The translations under genes were made by a program, and so were the position numbers. 64,000 nucleotides of DNA from contig NZ_MKZO01000020.1 of the NCBI RefSeq assembly GCF_001941965.1, positions 1 to 64,000 of the forward strand. Direction: 5' to 3'. Shown here piece after piece: positions 16,426 to 24,035 of this stretch; the stretch's first letter is position 1, and the number at the start of each line of letters is the position of its first letter. The notes below the pieces were generated by a model. That model was given only the letters and a program-made list of their open reading frames with translations. It was not told where the DNA came from and did no database searches. This DNA is from Pseudomonas putida. Its GTDB lineage: Bacteria; Pseudomonadota; Gammaproteobacteria; Pseudomonadales; Pseudomonadaceae.

Positions 16426-19400
16426 AACCCCGACATTCTCGCCGCTGCACACCGTGCTGCTGCTGGCCGCCGCCCTGACGCTGATCGTTGCCGTGGTCGC
16501 CGGTGGCTGGTATCTGGCCGATCCGCAACGCACGCCATGGCATGAACTGCTGCTGATGGCCGGACTGGCCTGGATCCTGCTGTTCATCGTGGTGCTGCTG
16601 ATCTGGCAGACCCTGCATGACGGCGTGCGCCGGCTGGTCAACCACGACCCGGTGGCACCGCCGCCGCCCCCGCTGAAAAAGCCGGAAAACCCCAAGGTCA
16701 ACCTGGTGCAGACCCTGCGCGACCTGTATGGCCCGTTCTGGCGGCGCAAGACCCGCCTGCTGCTGATCGCCGGCGAACCCGCCGAGATCGAGGCCATCGC
16801 CCCGGGCCTGACCGAGCAGCGCTGGCTGGTGGGTGAACACACCGTGCTGCTGTGGGCCGGGAGCCTGCGCAACGACCCCGCGCCTGCCGATCTTGCCCTG
16901 TGGCGCGAGCTCAGTCGCTGGCGCGGGCTGGACGGGATGGTCTGGGCCCTGACCCGCGAGCAGAGCCTGGATCCGGACGGTATGGGCGTATGCCAAAAGG
17001 GGCTGGGCGCCTTGGCAAAGGCGCTGCACTGGCACCTGCCGCTGTACCTCTGGGAAGTCCGCACCAGCAAGTGGTCCCAGGACGGCCGCGAAACCCAGCC
17101 CGTCGGTTGCCTGCTGCCGGCGAAGGCCACTACCGCCAGCCTGGAAGACCAACTGACCGCCCTGGTCGAACCCCTGCGCGTTACCGGCCTGGCCCAGATG
17201 CGCAAGAACATGAACCACGACTTCCTCCTGCGCCTGTCCAACGACCTGCACCACAACGGCATCCCTCGTTGGCTGACGGTACTGCGCCCATGGCTGGTCT
17301 CCGGGATTCGTGGCGTGGACCTGCGCGGCCTGTGGTTCGGCCCAGTCTTCGCGCCGCGCACCGACGACAAGCTCGGTCACCTCTGGATCACCGAAAAACC
17401 CTGGCAGGCCCTGATCGACGACAAAACCCGCCCGCGCCGTTTCGGCTGGCAGGCGCCGCGCATCGCCTATGCGGCGTTCATGGTTTTCGCGCTGGTGTGG
17501 GGCGCTGGAATGGCGCTGTCCTTCACCACCAACCGCCAGCAGATTCTCGACGTGCAAACCCTGCTGACCACGCTGGACCAGGCCGGGCAGGGCGATGCCC
17601 AGTTGCTGGCTTTGCACGAACTGGTCCGCCAACTGGATCGCCTCGACTACCGCTCCCAGGAAGGCCCGCCGTGGTACCTGCGTTTCGGCCTCAGCCACAA
17701 CCAGGACTTGCTCGACACCCTGTGGCCGCGCTATGTCGAGCTCAATGCCCGGCTGCTGCGCGACCCCGCCGTAGCGCTGCTGCAAGCCAGGCTCGACGCG
17801 CTGGTGCGCCTGCCACCGGACAGCCCCGAGCGCGCCCGGCGTGCCAGTCAATCCTATGAGCAACTCAAGGCCTGGCTGATGATGGCCCGCCCGGAAAAGG
17901 TCGATCCGGGCTATCTGGTGCGGGTGATGGGCGAGCTGGAGCCTGAGCGCGAGGGCATATCGCCCGGAGCCTGGGACACCTTGGCGCCAGGGTTATGGAA
18001 GTTCTACGCCGAGCACCTTGAAGCCCACCCCACGGCAAACCTCGATCCTCTTCTGCTGGGCCAGGCGCGCCAGGTCCTGCTCGGCCAACTGGGGCAGCGC
18101 AACGCCGAAGCCACCCTCTACCAACAGGTCCTCGAACGCGCCACCAGCCACTACCCGGACCTGCACCTGAACCAGATGCTCGGCGACACCGAGGCCACGC
18201 TGTTCACCACCCCAAAGAGCGTCCCCGGGGTCTTCACCCGCGAGGCCTGGGAAGGCGAGATCCGCAAGGCCATCGACGACATTGCCGAAGCCCGCCGCGA
18301 AGAGATCGACTGGGTGCTCAGCGACAACCATGGCGAAGTCGCCAGCGACCTGACCCCCGAGGTTCTCAAGCAACGCCTCACCACCCGCTATTTCCGCGAC
18401 TACAGCAGCGCCTGGCTGGCCTTCCTCAACAGCCTGCGCTGGCAGCGGGCGGGAAGCCTGTCGGAGGTGATCGACCAACTCACCGTGATGAGCGATGTGC
18501 GCCTGTCACCGCTGCTCGCCTTGATGGACACCCTGGCCTGGCAGGGTCGCGCCGGCACCCGTGAACAGGCGCTTGCCGATTCGCTGCTGCAATCTGCCCA
18601 GGAATTGCTCGGCAAGGACAAAGACAAGACCCAACTGGTCGAGCGCGTCGCCGCCCACCTCGACAGCCCGCTGGACGACACCTTCGGCCCGCTGCTGGCG
18701 GTGCTTGGCAAGGAAGAAGCGCAACGCGGCGAAGAGCGCCTGACCCTGCAAGCCTTCCTCACCCGCGTTACCCGGGTACGCCTGAAGCTCCAGCAGATCA
18801 GCAACGCGGCCGACCCCCGCGAATCCACCCAGGCCCTGGCCCAGACCGTGTTCCAGGGCAAGAGCGTGGACCTCAGCGACACCCGCGCCTACGGCAGCCT
18901 GCTCTCCGCCAGCCTCGGCGCCGAATGGGGCTCGATGGGCGAAACCCTGTTCGTGCAACCGCTGGACGAAGCCTGGCAGCGTGTGCTGCAGCCTGCGGCC
19001 GCGAGCCTGAACAACCAGTGGCAACGCTCCATCGTTGATGAATGGCGTCGCTCCTTCGATGGTCGTTATCCGTTTGCAGGGACCGACAGCGATGTCTCGC
19101 TGCCGATGCTCGGCCAGATGATCCGCAGCGATTCCGGGCGTATCGACCAGTTCCTCAGCGCCCAGCTCAATGGCGTGATGCGCAAGGAAGGCAGCCGCTG
19201 GGTGGCCGACCCGCAACACAGCCAGGGCCTGCGCTTCAACCCGCGTTTCCTGGAGGCGGTCAACCAGCTCAGCCACCTTTCGGACGTGCTCTACACGCCC
19301 GATGGCGGGCTGGGCATGAGCTTCGAATTGCGGGGCAAGCCGGTCAGCAACGTGATCGATACCCAGTTGATCCTCAATGGCGAGAAGCATCACTACTTCA

Positions 19401-19732
19401 ACCAGAAGGAACGCTGGCAGCGCTTCTACTGGCCGGGGCAGGGCAGCCACCCGGGGACGCGGGTGCTGTGGACCAGCGTCGGCAGTGACCTGCGCATGTA
19501 CGGGGATTACCAGGGCACCTGGGGGCTGATCCGCTTCCTGGAGAACGCCAAGGTCACCCTCCTGGATGATGGCGCCAGCCGTTACCACCTGGAGGTGCGG
19601 GCACCGGATGGCAAGGCACTGACTTGGCATCTGCGCACGGAGCTGGGTGAGGGGCCACTGGCGTTGTTGCGGTTACGGGGGTTCAAGTTGCCGGCGCAGA
19701 TCTTTCTGGAGGGGGACAGGAAAGCGGGTTAG
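16409..19732 (+). CDS. TssM/IcmF-like type VI protein lacking a recognisable P-loop
   Basis: A 1,107-residue protein with the overall build of TssM (IcmF/VasK), the inner-membrane anchor of T6SS. There are two N-terminal membrane segments (about 12-37 and 44-66), a cytoplasmic region, a third membrane segment (about 352-374), then a long periplasmic part ending in the IcmF C-terminal domain (WQRFYWPGQGSHPG, LRMYGDYQGTWGLIRFLENAKV, FKLPAQIFL). Where TssM has its Walker A, this reads LLLIAGEPAEIEAIAPG, with no GxxGxGK, so NTP binding is unlikely. It lies at the end of an orphan vgrG island with no TssL or TssJ nearby. A specialised accessory rather than the core TssM is inferred. Confidence 0.75.
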   Translation: MTQAAETPTFSPLHTVLLLAAALTLIVAVVAGGWYLADPQRTPWHELLLMAGLAWILLFIVVLLIWQTLHDGVRRLVNHDPVAPPPPPLKKPENPKVNLVQTLRDLYGPFWRRKTRLLLIAGEPAEIEAIAPGLTEQRWLVGEHTVLLWAGSLRNDPAPADLALWRELSRWRGLDGMVWALTREQSLDPDGMGVCQKGLGALAKALHWHLPLYLWEVRTSKWSQDGRETQPVGCLLPAKATTASLEDQLTALVEPLRVTGLAQMRKNMNHDFLLRLSNDLHHNGIPRWLTVLRPWLVSGIRGVDLRGLWFGPVFAPRTDDKLGHLWITEKPWQALIDDKTRPRRFGWQAPRIAYAAFMVFALVWGAGMALSFTTNRQQILDVQTLLTTLDQAGQGDAQLLALHELVRQLDRLDYRSQEGPPWYLRFGLSHNQDLLDTLWPRYVELNARLLRDPAVALLQARLDALVRLPPDSPERARRASQSYEQLKAWLMMARPEKVDPGYLVRVMGELEPEREGISPGAWDTLAPGLWKFYAEHLEAHPTANLDPLLLGQARQVLLGQLGQRNAEATLYQQVLERATSHYPDLHLNQMLGDTEATLFTTPKSVPGVFTREAWEGEIRKAIDDIAEARREEIDWVLSDNHGEVASDLTPEVLKQRLTTRYFRDYSSAWLAFLNSLRWQRAGSLSEVIDQLTVMSDVRLSPLLALMDTLAWQGRAGTREQALADSLLQSAQELLGKDKDKTQLVERVAAHLDSPLDDTFGPLLAVLGKEEAQRGEERLTLQAFLTRVTRVRLKLQQISNAADPRESTQALAQTVFQGKSVDLSDTRAYGSLLSASLGAEWGSMGETLFVQPLDEAWQRVLQPAAASLNNQWQRSIVDEWRRSFDGRYPFAGTDSDVSLPMLGQMIRSDSGRIDQFLSAQLNGVMRKEGSRWVADPQHSQGLRFNPRFLEAVNQLSHLSDVLYTPDGGLGMSFELRGKPVSNVIDTQLILNGEKHHYFNQKERWQRFYWPGQGSHPGTRVLWTSVGSDLRMYGDYQGTWGLIRFLENAKVTLLDDGASRYHLEVRAPDGKALTWHLRTELGEGPLALLRLRGFKLPAQIFLEGDRKAG

Positions 19733-19770
19733 CGGTGTACTTGACACCGGACCGGAGGCGGATGGTTTTT

Positions 19771-19827
19771 GGGGCCGCTGTGCGGCCCTTCGCGACGGTT
19801 CGGCGCTCCGACAAGCTCGCCCACAGG
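19771..19827. repeat. Second-family REP-like element, copy 1
   Basis: A GC-rich hairpin (GGGGCCGCTGTGCGGCCC, 19771-19788) is followed by CGCGACGGTTCGGCGCTCCG, ACAAGCTCGC and CCACAGG. The complement of this block recurs at 57698-57753 with a related hairpin. It sits between the convergent TssM-like and ArsB-like genes and may act as a bidirectional terminator. Confidence 0.7.
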
Positions 19828-19848
19828 AGCACGCGTCGTGCAGGTGAT

Positions 19849-21102
19849 CTACAGATGCAGCGCCAACAACGCCCCAACCAGCGCAGGCGGCATCACCAGG
19901 ACGCCCAGGCGCAGGAAGTCCAGGGCACCGACATGTTCGCCCTCGCGGCGGATTGCCACCAGCCAGAGCAAGGTCGCCAGGGAGCCGGTGATCGACAGGT
20001 TCGGCCCAAGGTCTACGCCAATCAGCAGTGCCGCGGTGGTCTGGGTCGGCAGGTCGGCGAGCTGGCCGATCGACCCGGCAATCAGCCCGGTGGGCAGGTT
20101 GTTGAGCAGGTTGCTGGCAAGGGCGACAGTGACGCCCGCCGTCCAGCTGGCCTGCACCGGCGCTTCCCGGGCCAGGCCGGCGAGACCCTGGGCGAGCTGT
20201 TCGATCACCCCGGTGCGTGCCATTGCCTCGACCAGTACGAACAACCCCGCCACCAGCGGCAGCACGCCCCAGGCGACCTGCCGCAGCACCGGCAACGGGC
20301 TGCGCCGCTCGCGCAGGTGGACCAGGCCAAGGGTCGCCAGGCCGGCGCAGAAGGTCGGCAGGCCGAGGTCGCCGCCCAGGGCCGAGGTCGCCAGGAGCAC
20401 CGCCGCGGTCAGCACGATGCCCACCGCGCACAGGCGTGCACCACTGGACAATGGCTGCGCCTCGATCTGCAGCGCCAGCGGTTGGCGGATCCGCCGGCGT
20501 TGGGTGAGGCGCAGCATCAGGTAGGTCAGGCCGATCGCCGCCAGCGACGGCAGGCTGAAGTGCCGCAGCCATTCCAGCAGCGGCGGCATCTGCTCGCCGA
20601 AGACCACCAGGTTGGCCGGGTTGGAAATGGGCAGGACGAAACTCGCGGCATTGGCGATAAAGGCGCAGATGAACAGATACGGCAGCGGCTCGGCCCTGGC
20701 CGCGCGGCAGGCGGCGTACACCGCCGGGGTCAGGACCACGGCGGTGGCGTCGTTGGAGAGAAACACCGTGACCAGCGTCCCGACCAGGAATACCAGGTCG
20801 AACAGGCGCTGTCCGGAGCCCCGGGCATGGGCCACCGCGTACCTGGCCAGCCAGTCGAACAGGCCCTCCTGGCGGGCCAGTTCGGCCAGCACCATCATGC
20901 CGATCAGGAACAGGTAGACATCCACGCCCTTGGCCACCGCCGCCAGTGCTGCCGGCAGCGGCAGCAGGCCGCTCAGGGTCAGCAGCAGCGCGCCACCCAT
21001 GGCCCAGGCATATTCAGGCACCCGCCACGGCCGCAGGATCACGCCGCAGGTGGCGAGGGCGGCGATGATCCAGATCATCAAGGCGGGATCGGTTACGGGC
21101 AT
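19849..21102 (-). CDS. ArsB/CitMHS-type membrane transporter
   Basis: A 417-residue integral membrane protein with about 11-12 hydrophobic segments. It belongs to the ion transporter superfamily of ArsB, NhaD and SLC13 carriers. Diagnostic stretches are FLSNDATAVVLTPAVYA, ISNPANLVVFGEQ and the second-half equivalents ASNLLNNLPTGLIAGS and GVDLGPNLSITGSLATLLW, the paired inverted-repeat signature of this fold. No arsR or arsC is nearby, so arsenite export is only one possibility; an anion or Na+/H+ role is equally open. The gene starts 4 bp after the diguanylate cyclase gene ends and is probably co-transcribed with it. Confidence 0.75.
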   Translation of the reverse strand: MPVTDPALMIWIIAALATCGVILRPWRVPEYAWAMGGALLLTLSGLLPLPAALAAVAKGVDVYLFLIGMMVLAELARQEGLFDWLARYAVAHARGSGQRLFDLVFLVGTLVTVFLSNDATAVVLTPAVYAACRAARAEPLPYLFICAFIANAASFVLPISNPANLVVFGEQMPPLLEWLRHFSLPSLAAIGLTYLMLRLTQRRRIRQPLALQIEAQPLSSGARLCAVGIVLTAAVLLATSALGGDLGLPTFCAGLATLGLVHLRERRSPLPVLRQVAWGVLPLVAGLFVLVEAMARTGVIEQLAQGLAGLAREAPVQASWTAGVTVALASNLLNNLPTGLIAGSIGQLADLPTQTTAALLIGVDLGPNLSITGSLATLLWLVAIRREGEHVGALDFLRLGVLVMPPALVGALLALHL

Positions 21103-21106
21103 GGCT

Positions 21107-22639
21107 TCACTCGGTTTGCGCGGTGTTCGCGGTCTTGGACCCGGCTAGCGCGAGACGGTTGCGTCCGCCTTCCTTGGCCGCGTACAGGGCCTGGTCGGCC
21201 GCATCGATCAGGGCCTGGGGCGACGTCAGCAGGGCATCCGCGGCGCAGGCCAGGCCGATGCTCACGCTGACCCGGCCGAAGGGGCTGTCCTGGTGCCGGA
21301 TATCCAGAGTATGCAGCGTGTCCAGCATCGACCGGGCAACCACCCTGGCGCCTTCGGCATCGGTATTGGGCAGGATGACCGCCATTTCCTCCCCGCCGTA
21401 GCGGGCCACCAGGTCCGGCGGCCGGCGGATGCAGGCCGTCAGGGCCTGGGCCACCTCGCGCAGGCAGGCATCGCCAGCGAGGTGACCATAGCAGTCGTTG
21501 TAGCGTTTGAAGAAATCGATATCGAGCATCAGCAGGGCCAGGGACGTGGCATCCCGTTGCGCGCGGCGCAGCTCCATGGCCAGGGTCTGGTCGAAGCACC
21601 GGCGGTTGGCCAGGCCGGTCAGGGCATCGTCCAGCGCCAGGCGTTCGAGCTGGCGATTGCTGTCGAGCAACTGTTGCTGCGCCACGCGCAAATCGCCTTC
21701 GACCACGATTCGCCGGCGCAGGGCACGGATCAGCAACCAGCCGATGATGCCGGTCACCAGCAGCAGGAGGGAAACCACCAGCATCGACAGCATCGCTTCG
21801 AGGCGCCAGGCCGCCAGGGCCTCGCGCTTGCCCAGGGCTACGGTGGTCACCAGGGGCAGGCGGTCGCTCTTGCGAAACGCATAAAGGCGCTCGACCCCGT
21901 CCAGGCTGGAAGTGAAGGAGGCGGTACCGACGCTTTTGTCCACCAGGTACTTGGCGTAGATCGGCGATTGCGAGAAGTTGCGGCCCATGTCCTGTTCGCG
22001 GAAGGGGTAGCGCACCAGCAGCCTGCCGTCGGTATAGGACAGGCCGATCGCCCCGTCCTGGCCGATATCCAGGGTGCCGAACAGGTGCAGGAAGTTCTCG
22101 ATCCCCAGGGTCACTGCCACCACGCCGGCGAAGTTGCCATCGGCGTCGTTGAAACGCCGGCTGATGGTGATCACCCATTCCTGGTTGGCCCGACTGCGGA
22201 TCGGCGGGCCGATGAAGGGCTCGCGGGAGGGGTCGTCACGGTGATGGATGAAGTAGGCGCGATCACTGCTGTTGGCGCCCACCGGAATCGGCCGGTTGGA
22301 GGACATCAGCCAGCGCCCGGCGCGGTCATACACGGTAATGCCGCTCAATTGCGGCATCAGCGGCTGCTGGCGGGCGACCAACTGGTTCATCCGGGCGATC
22401 TGGGTCGGGCCGCTGCCCTCGGTCTCCAGGCGTTCGACCAGGCCGAGCAGGATCAGCGAACTCTGCCGCACGATGCCTTCGGAGTAGGTGACCAGGGCCT
22501 GGGTCAGGTTGAGGCCGTGAACATCGATTTCCGCCAGCGTGCGGTCCCGGGAGGCCATTACCTTCCACAGGGTCAGCGACGCGAGGGAGCAACCGATCAA
22601 GGAGAGCAGCAGAACAACGAGGTGGATATCACGCTTCAC
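21107..22639 (-). CDS. Membrane diguanylate cyclase (Cache-type sensor plus GGDEF)
   Basis: About 510 residues. A membrane segment (7-28) is followed by a periplasmic PDC/dCache-like sensor (about 35-283; YDRAGRWLMSSNRP, RAYFIHHRDDP, GPPIRSRANQEWVITISRRF). A second membrane segment (284-306), a short coiled linker and a GGDEF domain follow. The active site is GGEEM (415-419), and an RxxD inhibitory site (406-409) lies exactly five residues before it, so a c-di-GMP-making, feedback-inhibited enzyme is expected. GTG 22639 was chosen as it gives MKRDIH just before the first membrane segment. The signal sensed is unknown. Confidence 0.9.
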   Translation of the reverse strand: MKRDIHLVVLLLSLIGCSLASLTLWKVMASRDRTLAEIDVHGLNLTQALVTYSEGIVRQSSLILLGLVERLETEGSGPTQIARMNQLVARQQPLMPQLSGITVYDRAGRWLMSSNRPIPVGANSSDRAYFIHHRDDPSREPFIGPPIRSRANQEWVITISRRFNDADGNFAGVVAVTLGIENFLHLFGTLDIGQDGAIGLSYTDGRLLVRYPFREQDMGRNFSQSPIYAKYLVDKSVGTASFTSSLDGVERLYAFRKSDRLPLVTTVALGKREALAAWRLEAMLSMLVVSLLLLVTGIIGWLLIRALRRRIVVEGDLRVAQQQLLDSNRQLERLALDDALTGLANRRCFDQTLAMELRRAQRDATSLALLMLDIDFFKRYNDCYGHLAGDACLREVAQALTACIRRPPDLVARYGGEEMAVILPNTDAEGARVVARSMLDTLHTLDIRHQDSPFGRVSVSIGLACAADALLTSPQALIDAADQALYAAKEGGRNRLALAGSKTANTAQTE

Positions 22640-22818
22640 GTCAGCACCTGAGAGAGTCCGTATTCCTGGGCAGTCGGTTGTCAGCAACCGCAGCGAGGGG
22701 CGCATTCGTGGCCAGGTGCAAGGATACCGTGGGTGATGGCGAAGCAATAGTACGGCGCGCGGGAGGGCGTCACGTCCCTGACGCCAGGCCGGCGTAGAAA
22801 CATGACGCGAACCAAGGT

Positions 22819-23880
22819 TCAGCCGGGAAGTTGCACCCGGCGCAAGCGGCCTTCCAGCGGCACCACGCTGCCGTCCGGCGCGGGCAACGACCGCCCCAGC
22901 ATGCCCATGCCCTCGCTGACTACTACCGCACCCGGCACCAGGCACAGGTTGGACGGGGTATCCAGGCCACGGGCCAGCACGCTGACCGCGCCGCTGCCCA
23001 GGTCGCAGTGCAGCAGTCGCCCGCTGAAGCGGGTGAAGCCGCCATGCAGGGTTTCACCCTGCCAGGCGTGGGTCAGGGGCTGCTGCAGGCTTTCGCAGAG
23101 TTCCAGGACCAGCACGTTGCCCTGGGCATCCAGGGCCAGCCCGGTGGGCAGTTGCAGGCCTTCGATCAGCACCTCGAGCTTGCCGCTGTCCGGCCATACC
23201 CGGATCACCTGGCCGGCCTTGTCGGCGAAGTCCACGCCTTTGCGCTCGGGGGCGGAATGCAGTTCGCCGGAGAACAGGCTGATCAGCACCGCGTCCGTTG
23301 CCGGCTCGTACACCAGGGTGACCGGTACGGCTTCCTGGCCTTGGGCAAGGTCCGGCAGGTGGACCAGCACCCGCTCGCCGTCATCCGGCCCGAACGCCAC
23401 CAGCTCATTGGTATCGGGCTTGACCGCAAGCCAACTGCTCAGGGTGGGGTGATAGCACAGGGCGTTGAGGTTGCCACGGCTGTGGAACAGCGGCTCGGGT
23501 GGGCTGTATTGCAGGTCGAGCAGTTTCGAGCCCTGGACATAGTCGGTCTGGCTGACCAGGTAGCGTCCGTCGCCGAAGGCAATGTCCGACAGCCCCATGA
23601 TTTCGTCACGCAGCATGCGTGCCTGCATGTTCATGGAGCGGAAGCCGTCGGCGAGGATTTGCGGTGCCTGCCAGGCGGCGGGATCGTGCGGGTCGGCCGG
23701 CAACCGGCTGATCCGGCCGCTGAACGGTTCACCCGGCAAGCCGCTGCCGGCTTCGGTCAGCAGCAGGCTGCCGTCCTCCTCGACATGCACGCCCCGCGGG
23801 TTGAGCAGGCCGTGAGCGATGAGGGTCGACGGATGAAGGTTTTCACGAGGATGGAGTGGAACATGTATGGGCAGTGGCAT
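22819..23880 (-). CDS. SMP-30/NHL-type beta-propeller (ScyD/ScyE-like)
   Basis: A 353-residue repeat protein. Recurrent blocks such as LLNPRGVHVEEDGSLLLTEAGSG, GLQLPTGLALDAQGNVLVLE and GLDTPSNLCLVPGAVVVSE have the propeller-blade pattern of SMP-30, NHL and ScyD/ScyE proteins. ATG 23880 has an AGGGAAG site. No clear signal peptide is seen. ScyD/ScyE-type propellers occur with cyanobacterial scytonemin genes, which also depend on ebo genes; here it lies just downstream of an ebo operon, separated by a hairpin and a REP pair. The function is unproven. Confidence 0.6.
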   Translation of the reverse strand: MPLPIHVPLHPRENLHPSTLIAHGLLNPRGVHVEEDGSLLLTEAGSGLPGEPFSGRISRLPADPHDPAAWQAPQILADGFRSMNMQARMLRDEIMGLSDIAFGDGRYLVSQTDYVQGSKLLDLQYSPPEPLFHSRGNLNALCYHPTLSSWLAVKPDTNELVAFGPDDGERVLVHLPDLAQGQEAVPVTLVYEPATDAVLISLFSGELHSAPERKGVDFADKAGQVIRVWPDSGKLEVLIEGLQLPTGLALDAQGNVLVLELCESLQQPLTHAWQGETLHGGFTRFSGRLLHCDLGSGAVSVLARGLDTPSNLCLVPGAVVVSEGMGMLGRSLPAPDGSVVPLEGRLRRVQLPG

Positions 23881-23902
23881 AAATCTTCCCTGTAGCGCGT
23901 TC

Positions 23903-23978
23903 CCTGTGGGAGCTGGCTTGCCAGCGATTGCTGTAGTGAATTCACCATAGCTATCGCTGGCAAGCCAGCTCCCACAGG
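23903..23978. repeat. REP inverted pair 2
   Basis: Two facing REP cores at 23903-23928 and 23953-23978. The symmetry extends outward through CGCGTTC. The pair lies in the leader of the beta-propeller gene, upstream of its ATG 23880, and downstream of the 788-residue gene. Confidence 0.9.
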
Positions 23979-24000
23979 GAACGCGTCTTTTAATGAGAAC

Positions 24001-24026
24001 GCCGGGCGACATCACTGCCGCCCGGC
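24001..24026 (-). terminator. Hairpin after the ebo-linked operon
   Basis: GCCGGGCG (24001-24008) pairs perfectly with CGCCCGGC (24019-24026), ten bases from the stop of the 788-residue gene. On the minus strand it is followed by GTTCTCATT, a weak U-tract. It probably ends, wholly or partly, the ebo transcript. Confidence 0.6.
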
Positions 24027-24035
24027 ATTTCCGGG

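Noticed and set aside
15121..17370. Long minus-strand frame opposite the PAAR and TssM-like genes
   Set aside because: It runs antisense to three coupled T6SS genes and has Arg/Ser-rich, repeat-like composition without a recognisable domain.
19849..21102. Arsenic resistance operon
   Set aside because: The transporter is ArsB-like only at superfamily level, and no arsR, arsC or arsH gene is near; a specific arsenite role cannot be claimed.
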